A stretch of DNA of 64,000 nucleotides from Lineus longissimus (GCF_910592395.1 NC_088310.1:25497491-25561490); one strand, 5' to 3'. Positions 24,600 to 36,486 are shown, counted from the stretch's first letter. Notes: generated from the letters alone by a model not told the origin. Translations and numbers: made by a program.

Positions 24600-26300
24600 G
24601 CTCCTGGTCTACATGTTCTGTTTGGCCAGGTTTGGGTAAAGCTGCTGTTAGGAAATGACTGGAAGGTTGGTGCAATAGCTTTCTGACCAAAAGATGGCTG
24701 AGAAGCCATTTCAACCACCTAACACAGCAAATCACCTTTCTCCCCCGAATGACTAAACAAGCTCGTCTACCAGAAGATTTGTTCATGACCGACTAGATGC
24801 TCAATTTCATTAAGACATCCCGAGATTTAAAAGATTTGGTGGCTAAAGTGATCCATTAAAATCTTGACATTTTCTATAATACAGAAAATACAATTATAAT
24901 TGATAACTCTAGATTGGTGGCCTGATAGTATCTTAGATATCTTTGATGAAATTTGTAATCCAAATGGATCAATGGGTCCAGTCGCCTCCGCTGCATTTTC
25001 TCATTTAATTTCCTTCACGGCTCACAATATTAGGATAACAAATGAATTGCCTAACTTGCTTGGAAGAACAAAAAGATCTTGGTGCAAAAAATTAAAAGAA
25101 AATTCCTAAATATTCAAGCTGCCCTTTATATTTCAGGTACCAGGCATGGTGCTGCCATTGCCCAAGTCTTCCAAGATATTTCAAGTTTTAGGCATTTGAG
25201 CTGCTATTTTAAAGTTTTTCAACCTAATTGAGGTAAGAGGGACTGGCGTTACCAGTTGGCAAGCTACACCGTGCACCAAGAACTAGCACTAATGTTACTA
25301 CTGCACCAATAAAAAAACACTGCTTATATTTGATCTCTCATGCGAACACCTCTGTATCCACAGAATCCACCAAGTCCACAAATAGAAATATCATTAATCA
25401 TTAACTGTTTAATAATTTCCTAAATGTTATCAAACAGTCAGTAATTAACCAGGATTGACTGGAAGAGGCTCCTAGCACGATGTCTGATGGCTGCCGCACC
25501 TAACAGGTAAATAATTAAAGTGAAACTCTCACTGCAGAGATGACCCTGTTACAGGAAAGGTGAGAAATGAATGCAATACTGCATGGTGGTAGCACACAAA
25601 ATTGGTGAGAAGTGGTATAACTGTGATATGTGGCCTTTACCCTATATCATTTTTACTTTGTTTCAGACACGGTATTTCAGACACATGTTTAACAACTGAT
25701 TTGCAGTGTGAATGAATGCAGACATTCTGTGACTTTCATTCCCTTGGCCTGAAGCATCAGTGGATTCCGAGGAGGTTTGGGAACATTTCTGTGTAAAAAG
25801 TGTCTCAATCTCACTCCATGGTGACTAGCTGAATCATAAAACCAAGAGCTCCAAGTTAAAGGTCTTTTAATTTCAAGACTGCAAGTCTGAATCACACTTC
25901 ACAATCAAAAACTTATAGCTTTAATGACTTTTTCCTTGTGATTCGGAAACCCAACGTTTGACTCAGTGTCAAAGTCTTTCGTTACCTCATCCTGAGATGT
26001 GCACTAGCGAATGAATTTCGTATGAAACTGCGTTAACTCTAATCAACACGCGGAAACGTAAATCAGACGCTCAGTGTATGTGAGAAGATATTGCAACATT
26101 TAAGAGTATGTTGTCTGCACGATGATATGAGAAAATCAAGCCGCGACCAATTTCATTAAAAATCGTGGTTTCTGTTATGAAGAGCAGCAGGATATGTTGA
26201 CAAAATTGGAGCAATAAGCTATCATCCGATTACGCATCATTATAAGTTTTTTGTCAAGAAAGAATTCCCGCTGTGAGGAGTTTACTTGGGAAATGGCATC
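24600..26300. other. Non-coding DNA
   Basis: This contains the second copy of the short repeat at 25294-25318. A 69-codon plus frame at 24900-25109 has a coding-like composition and a marginal acceptor (ACTCTAG) but no recognisable domain. I do not call it. Confidence 0.4.
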
Positions 26301-26319
26301 AATTTATTTATATGAATAC

Positions 26320-26720
26320 TTCGCCTGCGCATAGAGTATGAAATATGAAATAATACTGCCGCTATTATTGCCCGCAAGATAAATATTAACAGCGCTATGG
26401 GAAACAAAATCGTTGTCTAAAGTGATGAAACTGGGCTCAAGTTAGTTAAACCTTGCCCTGCACTAGTCTTACTTCCTTAATATTGTGTTAGCTGTCAGAA
26501 TGAATTTCGGAGCATAAAGATCATATTATCTTAGCAGAAATTACCACAGGAAGTTTCATAAAAAGAATATTGCCTTATGACAAAAGTGCAATGTCGACGG
26601 AGTGACCCCACGTCGCCGCACTCATAAATCAAATACTAATATTCGATTGATGCCGATTAGGATCGTTCAATCACACCGACGAAATTTTCAATCTCGTTAT
26701 TAAACTGCACCGCAATCAGG
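26320..26720. promoter_or_regulatory. Candidate conserved regulatory block
   Basis: The sequence is free of simple repeats and unusually dense in CG-containing words next to TAAT, ATTAG and GATTA cores (for example CTAATATTCGATTGATGCCG, GCCGATTAGGATCG, TCGTTATTAAAC). This mix of homeodomain-like cores in otherwise balanced sequence is typical of deeply conserved intronic enhancers in bilaterians. The call rests on texture alone. Confidence 0.25.
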
Positions 26721-26729
26721 GGTATTGGT

Positions 26730-28139
26730 TATGAGAGGGAAGGTTCCATGATGATTATGTCGCCTCGTGATTGTTTCATCCATAGTCCACAGCCAAAGCA
26801 AAACCGCGGATTCACTGGAATATTTTCAATAAAATGTTCCACGCTTTTGATAAGATATCCGAGCATTGTTGTACGCCTTTGGATGAGCCTTCATCTGACA
26901 AGAGCTTTGCGTTCATGTTATTGGGTTTTGTGGTTGTCAGTGAAGGTCCCTTTCGCGGTTATTGTGGTGTTATGAGACCACAGCTGAAAGGGATCTAAGG
27001 CTTCACGGTAATAAAGGAAGCAGCTACACTCAATATTGCAGCCAAAGGGAGACACTTTTTATGAACAACATCACTGTGAGGAGAATAATTCATCAGAGTC
27101 GGAGAAAGTAGCATCATTCCAATGGATCAAGGCTAAAATTTTCTATCTTTCAGTGTGTGCACTTTACCGATTGAAGGTTATCACTCCAGTAATCATCTGG
27201 CGCCAATGATGACCAAGTGATTCCAACGTCTGAAGAGACATCACTGCAACTCTACTTCATAAGCAAGAGCTGTCCAAATTTGAATCTACCATCAGTGTTT
27301 CTAGGAACAAGGCCCTTCAAATTCATGCTAGGCATGTAGCCACAGGATCCTGACTTAGTTGCGGATATCATAAGCCTAAGTCCACTAATATCACTGCCTA
27401 ATGACCAAGCTGGTCAAAACCACCAAAACCACGATGCATGGCGATGACTATGTATCACCTAAAAGTCTCGGTGGTAAGCCATTAAAATGACAAGAAGCAT
27501 AATTTCATTCCATACTACTCATCATGTATCACTAAGTAATCTCTTATTTTGAAAGTTGATGATAAAACTTAATGACTTCAATTCTAAATTGAAATCAAGG
27601 GAAAATTAATTAGGCATAAAGATAATAATGAAATGATAAAATATAGCCTAGTTCTCTGTCCGACCAGAAACATTGTTAAGAGTAAATCAATTGCTCATAT
27701 TCATATTTAAGTTTTTGAAAAAATGGTATATTACACTTTTTATATTTCATTGAGTTTTATTGTCATGGTTATGTAAGAACAATTTTCATACATCTTGGAA
27801 TGTTTATTAAAATGAAATGCCATTTACACCTGTTTGTTCATAGTGAAGAGAAGGATATAAATCAGCATAACTGTCATGTAATCGAAGGTTTTATGATAAT
27901 TGTACATGCTGGGGACAGGCTCGATTTACCACAAGTCCATAAGATATGTACTTATGTATGAAAGTCCCCGGAACATCCATCAAATTCGTTCAAGGGTAAC
28001 TTGGGCTACAATGCATGAAGTGGATAATATGCAAGATGTCACCTGAAACTTTCCAATTCTTCAAACCGAAATTTTTCCCGATGGTCATGACATGATATGA
28101 TGTTTTTGCTGTGTCGATTTCGTTGTAGGTATTAAAGCA
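26730..28139. other. Non-coding DNA
   Basis: No supported gene or repeat. A donor-like GTG followed by GTAAGCC near 27470 has no open frame reaching it from the nearest acceptor. Confidence 0.5.
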
Positions 28140-28163
28140 GTCTTACATCAGTGAAACTAGAGT
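28140..28163 (+). repeat. Dispersed 24-mer, copy 1
   Basis: GTCTTACATCAGTGAAACTA and the next four bases recur at 51976-51999 (same strand, two mismatches) and, reversed, at 36487-36510 (three or four mismatches). See the findings for interpretation. Confidence 0.6.
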
Positions 28164-28169
28164 ATATGA

Positions 28170-29500
28170 AACTAATTTCTAGACTATTTGTGACATAACT
28201 GAAAGGTTTTGATCTGAACTTTCACATTTCAAAACTCAGCTCATTCAGAACTTTTGCCAAAGATTTGGTGACCTTTTTGATTGTGGAGAATCAACAATGT
28301 TTTTTCTCATATATAATACAATGTTATCTAGCAGGTTATCAAGTGGACTAGAGGCCTGATAACCTTTATGGCGTGATTATGGGCCAGACAAGACAAACAG
28401 ACATTAATAACACAAGAAAAACTCCCTAAAATGTTTTGGTGCAAGAAATAAGCCACTTTCACCAAAGGACACCATTCCTTTGTCTGCAACTCAAACTTTT
28501 ATTTCCATAGGATTTTCACCACTGGCCAAGAAATAACTTTTAGGATGAGCAAGGGAATAAATGCCCCTGTTTGAAAAAAACTATGAAAAGGCTTTCTAGC
28601 TCTCAATATGGCCATGTGCACCTCCTCAACCAAGTCCATTACCATAATCCGCTGATCCATCAAGTAAAAAGTTAAGATTATGGATAGGTGTAAAAAGAGA
28701 GAGAACTTACTTCTGAATTCATTATATCTGTCCTAACAAACAATGGGCCTGATATAACCTACAATCAGATCTTAGTATTGGCATATATGATCTGCACATA
28801 TCTTCAACTCTCTCACACCTATCAATGACACAAGCATAAAATCTGGCTAAATTGACAACCAGTAATATATTGCTCTAAGTCTGTGTTGGCATTTCATTCA
28901 TAACACACTCATCTGACCACAACAGTATTGTTCCGGATTTTTGATAAAATCACTTTAAAGTGACAAGCTTGGCAACGATAAATCAAAACTTCACTCAAAT
29001 TATACCTTAATGACACGAAGACAGACAATTTCGATGGGACATCTTCAGATTCCTTGCAATAAATCTCTTCTTATGTCTAATGTAGATAATCAGCTTTCAT
29101 CTTTTGGTGGGTTGAGGTGTTTTAGCCAAGTGTATAGGCAATTTGGAAGAGGGTCAGCGGGAGAGGTTAAGTTCTTCCTTTGTTGATTAAGTTTGACATT
29201 TCTGCAAAATTTATTCCAACATATTGTCTAGTAAACTAGTCAGCTAATCGTTAAGAAGTTAACTCACAGGACCAATTTGGACAGCAAGAGATTTCAAAGG
29301 GTTTTGAGTGAACAAGGCAAAAGGAGGTGGGTAGATGACTATTTCTTTCAGCTTCCCCTCTAAAATTGACAAAATTAATTTACAGGGTACCAGGGTAATG
29401 GGTAAAACAACCAAGTCAAGAAGTATATTTTGTTCTGTTGTTGGCTTTAAAAGGCCTTTGGCTGTCTATAAACTCATATTCATGGGTTTGTGTTGCAAGT
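28170..29500. other. Non-coding DNA
   Basis: No supported gene. A minus-strand donor GTAAGTT near 28710 has no credible exon behind it. Confidence 0.5.
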
Positions 29501-29508
29501 GGCAGCAC

Positions 29509-29853
29509 TTAAAGGGAACTGGAACCGCCGAGCGATTTATTCAACTTTTCGACTTTCACCGCCCGAGAAAGTCAAACTTCCCGAACTTCCTATTCGAGTT
29601 CAGATTTGTAGCTCCGCCCCCAGTGCCCAAGCATGCGCAGTTCAATTTGTTATTATTGAGAATCATGTGAGAATCACGTGAGTCATGCGATCTTTCATTC
29701 ATGAGTTTTCGTAGTAAATTCCATAGTAGTGACGTCACTCAATGATTGACAGCTAGGCGCCTTTTTTCATTCATGCCTCGTTCTGATCACCCAATACGCG
29801 GGAAATGAAAACGAGGTCATACGAACTGGCTTGGCGGTTCCAGTTCCCTTTAA
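29509..29853. mobile_element. MITE-like element with 17-bp perfect terminal inverted repeats
   Basis: The left end reads TTAAAGGGAACTGGAACCGCC. The right end reads its exact reverse complement GGCGGTTCCAGTTCCCTTTA plus A. If TTAA is the target duplication, the terminal repeat proper is AGGGAACTGGAACCGCC, identical on both sides, and the whole unit is 345 bp. There is no transposase. TTAA duplication is typical of piggyBac-type elements, but these ends do not look like classic piggyBac ends, so the superfamily is open. The interior is GC-richer than its surroundings and full of promoter-type motifs, annotated separately. Confidence 0.8.
29631..29752 (+). promoter_or_regulatory. Cluster of promoter-type sites inside the MITE
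   Basis: Within 122 bases lie GCATGCGCAG (NRF1-like, 29631-29640), CACGTG (E box, 29675-29680, in a duplicated AGAATCAYGTG unit), a palindromic CRE TGACGTCA (29730-29737) and TGATTGACAG (29743-29752), the consensus decamer for PBX with MEIS/PREP. A GC box (CTCCGCCCCC) lies just upstream near 29612. These are sites typical of animal promoters. Whether they act is unknown. Confidence 0.45.
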
Positions 29854-29859
29854 GTTGCT

Positions 29860-30205
29860 TGTTTGTACAGCCGACCAATGCTGCCAAAATAGATAGCATT
29901 GCTACCATGACCAGACAAGAAGAAACAACCAGATCAATCAAAGAGACAAGCAGCAGCATCAGTAGCAGAAGAGGGGACAATGATGATAATTAGGAGCATC
30001 CTAATGACCAATTTGTTCAACTGATGCCTGACACTGAATACAGGTTCCACACTCAGTCGGAATTCAAAAATCAAAACGGACTGCTCGAAGACATGAACTA
30101 ACTTCTCTGAACTCCTGAACTTCCTTTCGAATCTAAATTATCATTAATTTCATATTAAAGTCTGATGAAATAAAACAAATCATAGCATTGACAAAGGGAA
30201 AGATC
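29860..30205. other. Non-coding DNA
   Basis: Nothing recognised except a short run of AGC-type triplets near 29945. Confidence 0.5.
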
Positions 30206-30209
30206 AGTG

Positions 30210-30501
30210 TTAATTATACGCAGCAGGGCTATAGCGGTGGTTCGAATGAGTAATCTGGTATTGTAGCGCAATATGAGACATCGCCTCACCAACACTAAAG
30301 TAGCACGGCGGGAGAGCCACCATGATTGAAGGCGCGAAATCATGATTTTGTCTCAAGAGGTAATTAAGCGATTCAGGCCTTTAATTATGGACTCAAGGTA
30401 ATTGAATAATTATTGAAATGTTAACAATGGTGCTGTGACCTGAGGAGCCTACCCTGTGAGATCGCACCGCCACAACAGGTTAATGGACAACTGATTGACA
30501 G
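30210..30501. promoter_or_regulatory. Homeodomain/SOX/PBX-MEIS site cluster, candidate enhancer
   Basis: TTAATTA at 30210, TAATTA at 30361, TTAATTA at 30381, TAATTG at 30399 and AATAATTATTG from about 30406 give five homeodomain cores, four of them within 60 bases. AACAATGG (SOX type) follows at 30423-30430 and a perfect PBX-MEIS decamer TGATTGACAG at 30492-30501. The intervening sequence is balanced and repeat-free. The density looks like an intronic developmental enhancer; activity is inference. Confidence 0.4.
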
Positions 30502-30519
30502 GCGTGGTAGTTAGATTTC

Positions 30520-31095
30520 ACACCCCGATTGTCAAACAAAATGTTACAAGTTGTTTTTATCTTGAAGATAAAATGTTGTGCGACTGTTTTGTAGCATCCC
30601 AGTTGATATGAAATGCTGAAGAGCATTGTTTGTCGTGCCTTGAGATGGCATCCTCTTCGAAAGAGGAGCAGAGGTGGATGTTCAACAAAGGTCACGCTAA
30701 AGTAATCATTGTATGAGCAAGTCTTCTTGACTTTTTGTCACATTCGAAGTGGGCAAAATGGCTGCAAAAGACACCTACAGGCCTTTTCATGAGTAAATGT
30801 CACTGTCCTTTTATGCCACTGTGCAAAACTACTTGGCTATAGCAAGGGAACGGCCAAAGTCATCAAGATGTGAAATGGACCCAAGATAAGTATCTAACTT
30901 TTTCCACTCAAACAAGAAGAAAATGATACAATGGACATGGCATTTACCACTGATAGCCTCCTCCAACAATAGCCATCAAGAGATGTTTGCATGTCCCTTC
31001 TATTGTTAGCCCCGGCCAAATCAATCAAGAAGACACAGAGACCAAACACACACAATCACTGATTATGACATAGCAAACACAATTCATCAAGAGTT
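30520..31095. other. Non-coding DNA
   Basis: No gene, repeat or clear motif cluster. Confidence 0.5.
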
Positions 31096-31100
31096 GGCGA

Positions 31101-31194
31101 TTAATCCAAGGAGATACCAGCAGTTATAGGATTAATCCTTAGCAGTTACTCCTTGTGCTTAATCCCTAACATCTTAGCACCTTTGCTGTAATCC
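31101..31194 (+). promoter_or_regulatory. Homotypic cluster of K50-homeodomain (TAATCC) sites
   Basis: TTAATCC at 31101-31107, the palindromic GGATTAATCC at 31129-31138 (two overlapping sites), TTAATCC at 31159-31165 and TAATCC at 31189-31194 give five sites in 94 bases. TAATCC is the site of lysine-50 homeodomain proteins (Otx, Pitx, Goosecoid). The spacing is not strictly periodic, which argues against a simple minisatellite, though CAGTTA also recurs nearby. Confidence 0.45.
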
Positions 31195-31543
31195 TGGGTG
31201 TTGCACCAGAATCCCTGACCAGTAGGGGACAAAGGCGGTGAATGATGACACTTTATCTTGTCATGATCTCTCGGGGCGTGCTCTAGGACATACTGAAAAT
31301 GACCATAAGCTTCTTTCACGCAGATGACGCTATATCATGGTCTGTCCAAGACCATGAAAGTGACTGGCAATGGCAGACAAAAAGACAGTCACAGATCTTA
31401 TCTCTGATGATGACAAGACGATTTGATGGTGCACCGATCACGCTGGAACCTGACCTTGGTTCCATCCTGGCCATAACGGGTTGAGTTTGGCTATGAGGAG
31501 GTCTTAAGTCCAACTTTCAGGAGGACACCTGTAGTGTCTGTCA

Positions 31544-31572
31544 GTGTCCTTGGGTAAGACACTTGCACCCAT
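31544..31572 (+). mobile_element. SINE core fragment
   Basis: GTGTCCTTGGGTAAGACACT followed by TGCACCCA matches the type of conserved central/3' domain found in many marine-invertebrate and vertebrate SINEs (CTTGGGCAAGACACTTAACCC type). The preceding 100 bases may belong to the same element, but no B box or tail is visible. A weaker similar word lies at 45199. Confidence 0.45.
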
Positions 31573-31599
31573 CACCTGATGTATGAGATAGCACAAAGA

Positions 31600-32080
31600 C
31601 CAAATGACCCAGGACAAATACAGACTAAATTCAACTTCAGCATGCCCGAATATAGCCGTCTTCTGAGGTCACGTTCCACTGGTCGAGTCTGGCACGAAAA
31701 GCAACAGTAGTTTGTCACCATTTAAATTTAGCCCTGATTATCAGAATAATGAGGGCCAAATTCAGGTGGCATATCCAGTGACCTTTTCAGCGAACCATAC
31801 CCGAACCAGTGACTTTTGTCAGGTTATGTAATCACGGATGAAAGGGGCCAAACAAGCAGAATCCAAGTGGAACCCCAAGAATAACCAATCGGCACACCCA
31901 AGCATCCATGCATGAGGTTGAAGAGTCTCAATCCCCAGAATGGCACTGTTTGCAGATCACGTGTGATAAGATGCGAAAGTCAAAGTAAACCAAACTTTTG
32001 GCAAGGATATCTTATAAAATGGCATCAAAAGTCAAACATGAACAAATCGTCACTTTCGAGTAAAGTTATCTAAAATGTTG
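31600..32080. other. Intronic DNA flanking the exon
   Basis: No further exon is visible. On the minus strand this is the intron following the 32088-32217 exon. Confidence 0.5.
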
Positions 32081-32087
32081 AACTTAC

Positions 32088-32217
32088 CCATTTCGCTACC
32101 ATTTTCTACACTCTGAGATGAATTCTGATTGGTTGACTGACTCGTCGGTCCAGGTGTATCCCCAGATCGCGATGACTGAGTATCATCTTGTTGACTAAAT
32201 AACTGCGGAGGTGGACT
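32088..32217 (-). CDS. Internal exon of a Ser/Gln-rich disordered protein region
   Basis: Read on the minus strand, a good 3' splice site (CTCTATTTTTCAG) precedes 130 nt that are open in the frame starting AGT CCA CCT, and the exon ends ATGG followed by a strong donor GTAAGT. It enters in phase 0 and leaves after one base of a codon. It encodes 43 residues starting SPPPQLFSQQDDTQSS and ending NSSQSVENGSEM, rich in Ser, Gln, Asn and acidic residues, so almost certainly disordered. Such linkers occur before RNA-recognition motifs in RBFOX and ELAV proteins and in transcription factors such as NFI. The ending QSVENGSE faintly recalls the segment before the RRM in RBFOX, and RBFOX genes have giant introns, but this is a weak guess. 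No neighbouring exon was found within the window. Confidence 0.65.
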
Positions 32218-35200
32218 CTGAAAAATAGAGGTTGAAATTTTGGTCAAAATTGAGAACGAAAAGTGTCTTCGCTGTAGGTATCCTAACAGAAACTAGGCTG
32301 AAAACCAATGAGATTAGCGAAATGTTCTTTTTTCGGGACACCCTGTACACCTGATGCAACTTCAGGGAATGTCCATTAAAATGCACCAAGTCAATCTTAA
32401 ACAACCATTTTAAGGGTATTTTTATTGCCACATCTTGAGCATATTTTCGTACAAAGGGGCACTCGCAGGTGAAATAAAATCCTGAAATGATTGAAGTTAA
32501 TGTTTTAAATTAACATCAAATTCTCGCAGAAAAAAAGGGAAAATCGTATTAAAAAGATATAAGGTTCGCTAGCAGAAGTTAAGGTGCTGTGAATTATTAC
32601 ACTTGCCGTAGGTCGTTTGGAATTTAGAAACAAAAATAATGACTTAAAATGCATTGCTATAGTTCAAATAAAGCCCTTGTTTCTCAATAATCGTTATTAA
32701 TTTTGCTAATTAGTGTTATACACCTGCTCGTTAGGGGAGATCTACTCTTAATGGTATAATGATTACAATTAGGGGCTAGTTATTTCAAGGCACCTGCTTA
32801 ATGCCTCAGTCTAATGGGTAAGGTTCCAGAAACCCACTTAAGGTCACTTCACAAACAGTAAGCAATAGATAACCTTGGCAAAATGAATCAAGACTTTAAC
32901 TGTTTTGGTTAAGATGCTCTGGAAGATTTATTTCATATATAAACATGATAAAGACCAAGTGCGGTAATTTTTACTGAAACCAGATGGGCTATTACTTATG
33001 TAGCATGTATTTGATAGAAGTGTAATTTAAAATAATCACATTTTTAACTGAATTCACATCCATTGTGCAACATAAGTAACTTACAAATTCTGGGAAAAAA
33101 TCAAATGGCTCTTTTTTTCTTAACATGTTTAATTTAACCATTACCATAAATCTTTGTAATCGCCTTGAACATTTCAGCGGTAAAGAGCACAAAATGGCAA
33201 TGTCGAGTTTTAAAAGTTTAAATAGTCAATTGAGAGAGTCTGAGTTTCGAAAATGATACGTTGTAATAATGGGCGATTGTATGGCAGCGAGGATGATTGA
33301 GGGATCAAGAGTAATAAATCAGATAATGATATATGTTGCAAGCCTATAGTGGAGAAGGTTACTGTGTGCTGGGTCATAACTGTCAACAACTCAAAATGGC
33401 AGTCTCACACACCTGTATCAACAGATGAGAGCTACATTTTAGGTCCGCAAGACAAGTGCTGAGCACCGCCTATTCATTTTTTATGATACACGCTATACAC
33501 AGAATCTTGGAACCCGGAAGCCTTCAGTCAAATGAACATAACCAGAATTATGCAGACAGCATCCTGATCTCAGCTAAACAGCCCAATTGCATGCAAGCTC
33601 ACTATCAAACAATTAAAATGCTTTTAACTGGCCAAGGATACACATTCGGTCCATGAAAGATATCCCAGCATTATAGAAATCGGTCATTAGCAATAATGTC
33701 CTGTATGAAAATGCAATTATACCCACACCAACCAAAGACACACAACCATTCCTTATCGCATTTCAGCGATTTTGTCTTATTTGCATTTTCCTATATTGCG
33801 GGATTCAGCGTAGTCTGCGATTGGTTATAAATCTAGTCTCCGTAATGACTTTTCGAGAGATCAGGCTCCGGCAGTATGACCAGATACCAAAATATCAGCA
33901 ATATCGTAAACAGTTTTCAGAATGGCACTATGCTCATTCAGGAAATGCAGAATCAGAAATTCTCAAAAGTTGAATTCTTGTTCAAACTAAACTAACTATT
34001 ACTCGGCCTGGCCAATGGACAGACAGTCTGAACTTTTTCTGACTGCTCCCTCAAACCATCCTCTACAGAAAATAAGTGTTGGCCAAACAAATATCCCCTC
34101 TACTTCACTCTAAAGAAGCCAAGAGAGTCCGCTCTAAAGAAGCTGAGTGAGACAAAGCCACGCAACCAACAATAGTAACATCGATTGCTTCCTACTGGAA
34201 ATATTAAATGGATATGATGAAATACTGGGTGGGTATATCTCGGTGCTATAATCTTAGCCAACCACAGGCGAGTCAACGCTCCAAGAAAGTGCCGCGCAAT
34301 CACAATAGTCTTGTGAGGACAGCCACATAATCTGCTGTTAGGAAACAGAGCCATGAGGCGGAATACAAGTTTATCAATGAAGCAAGTCATGCGCAAATAT
34401 TGCAGAAATGGTTTCATCAGCTTGAATAATAATCTAACAATTATCATTTCCAATCGGAGAATGAACACGTCACTGAACAGGTAGAAAACATGTGATGGAA
34501 GGGGGATGGCGCGGACGCTGCGCAGAAAGAATCATGTCGGAAAGTGTCTCGTGTGTTGTGCATCTGTTGAAAGTGATCCTTGGGACTTGGTTGGCTGAAA
34601 GACGGTGTGCATTGCAAGTCAGATCCAGAAGAGTTAGGGGTCTCTATTTGAATCTTCATGACAATATTTCCATGGCTTCACATCAAATTTTATCCAATTT
34701 TAACTCTTATTTCTAAGTTTCACTCCATCTTCTTCGAATTCCAGATGATCTGCCCTTATATTCTTGCATGGTTACCAAATGCCCTATTTGGAGCCAGTGA
34801 AAGAAGCAAATCACCCTCAAACTGTCCCCAAAGACATTTGCTACAGGCCTACCCCCTTTCAGGAGACCCAGTGTACAGCTCTGATGGAAAGTAGCAGAAA
34901 GGGATTGTTGATGAAATGACAGATGCACATCAGGAATAAGGGACCATGACACACAATCCATGATTTCTCGAAAACTCTTTTGCATATGTGACTCCCGAGT
35001 TTCAACAGTAATATCTAACGGAAGTAGATGACTTCACCGCACGACCTTCAATCTCTCTCGCACACTCCAGTGAATGATCTTGTTTTTCTTAAGTGTTTTT
35101 CCAACATCCGTATCTTTACTCTTCTGCGATGTTTAACTTGGCCCGCTGTGAAGAAAACATCATTAAGAACGTATCTCGGGATCATGCGGAGAGCTGAAGC

Positions 35201-35340
35201 CTGTCATAGCGTTCTAGCTTTCATTGCTCATAGCTACAGTCTACAACGCCTCCCAAGCTACTGTTTATTCAACAGCAGATGAAAAACAAGGGTCTGTAGT
35301 CCTGAACCCTTCCTTCACTTCTCATAATCATGCAAGGTGG
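32218..35340. other. Intronic DNA upstream of the exon on the minus strand
   Basis: Unique AT-rich sequence. A 122-codon minus frame at 34100-34468 overlaps other open frames and is within chance expectation. I see no repeat and no splice pair. Confidence 0.45.
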
Positions 35341-35347
35341 AAAACCC

Positions 35348-35377
35348 TGTCAAAGAAGCTTCCGTCAAAGAAGCTTC
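35348..35377 (+). repeat. 15-bp tandem duplication
   Basis: GTCAAAGAAGCTTC followed by C or T occurs twice directly adjacent (35348-35362 and 35363-35377), differing only in the last base. Confidence 0.8.
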
Positions 35378-35379
35378 TG

Positions 35380-36480
35380 GCTACTACTGTTGTTTTAACC
35401 AGGAGATGAAATGTAAGGGTTCTGGAGTTCCAAATGATCAGATCCTCCATTGCAGTTATGCACAAGTTCTCACTTCAATGTTCACCCGGCATTGTAACTC
35501 AATTTCTCACGGACCAGCGAAGGTCTCACATTATCCTCCACACCCCACAAGATCTCATCTACCACACCACTTTTTCCATTGTCGAGACCGACTAAGCAGC
35601 AACGTAATTTGATTTTGAAAAGCGACTTCTCAGAGTGTACGAGTGGCAATTATGTGTTCTTCTCGCAGACCTATGACTCGCTACTAATGCATGGTCCATC
35701 AGGTACTGGTTTAAACTGGCTACGAAATTGAGTAGCATTCTAAAGCAATACATTATCGAGGACAAAACATTACAACTAAACACCATCCACATCAGTCAAA
35801 TTTTAATGCCGTACATTATGACAATCAACCAATTTCACCAAAGTCTGAGAGTGATCATCTGTATGGAATACCTCTAAAACCTTAATGCAAAACCCCTTTA
35901 AGCAGGGCATTCCATTTTTCCACTGTTTACAGAACATATGTAGCTATTCAAAACCGGCCCGTAATGGCTGCCATGCCATCACAAGTACACTTCACAGCCC
36001 ATCGACGGAAGCTAAGTGCATTTTGGATTATTATACACGGATGGAACGAAATCCAGCCGGCGGGTCTCCTTAAGTCGAGAATGAAGCAGGACGACGCATT
36101 CACCTGGCCCAATCGTTTTGGGGACCACTCAAGGGCCGAGAATCGATACCCAAAGAGATGGAATGACGTGAAAGTTCTGAGGTATATCGCAATGGAGACT
36201 GGTGGCATCTTCAGGCATGAGTCCATTATAAAGACTTCTCAACGAGCAGTTAAACATGAGCACACCAGGAAGCATTGATTTCAAGACTGTAACAGCAGGT
36301 GCCATTAAAATTGCAGAGTATTTTAGTGCTAAATACCGTCGTGCTTCAATGCGCGGTATGAATCGATAAATGAGTATTTTGAAACACCGCAAAAGATGTT
36401 ACTTGAAAATTAAGCTACTGTAGATGACGCAATGTGAGTTCTCAGCATATTTGGATCAAGTAAATGAAATTACTGAAGAA
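35380..36480. other. Non-coding DNA, possible conserved block at 35.95-36.3 kb
   Basis: From about 35950 to 36280 the sequence is less AT-rich and open in four frames at once (up to 104 codons). No frame shows a domain or splice sites. Openness in several frames at once points to composition, not coding. It could be a conserved non-coding element. Confidence 0.35.
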
Positions 36481-36486
36481 ATATAT

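Noticed and set aside
26351-26372. TAATACTGCC, identical to the start of the miR-8/miR-200 mature sequence
   Set aside because: The rest of the 22 bases differs and the flanks do not fold into a hairpin.
30449-30470. TACCCTGTGAGATCG, similar to miR-10
   Set aside because: An extra base breaks the seed-adjacent match, the 3' half differs, and no precursor hairpin is visible.
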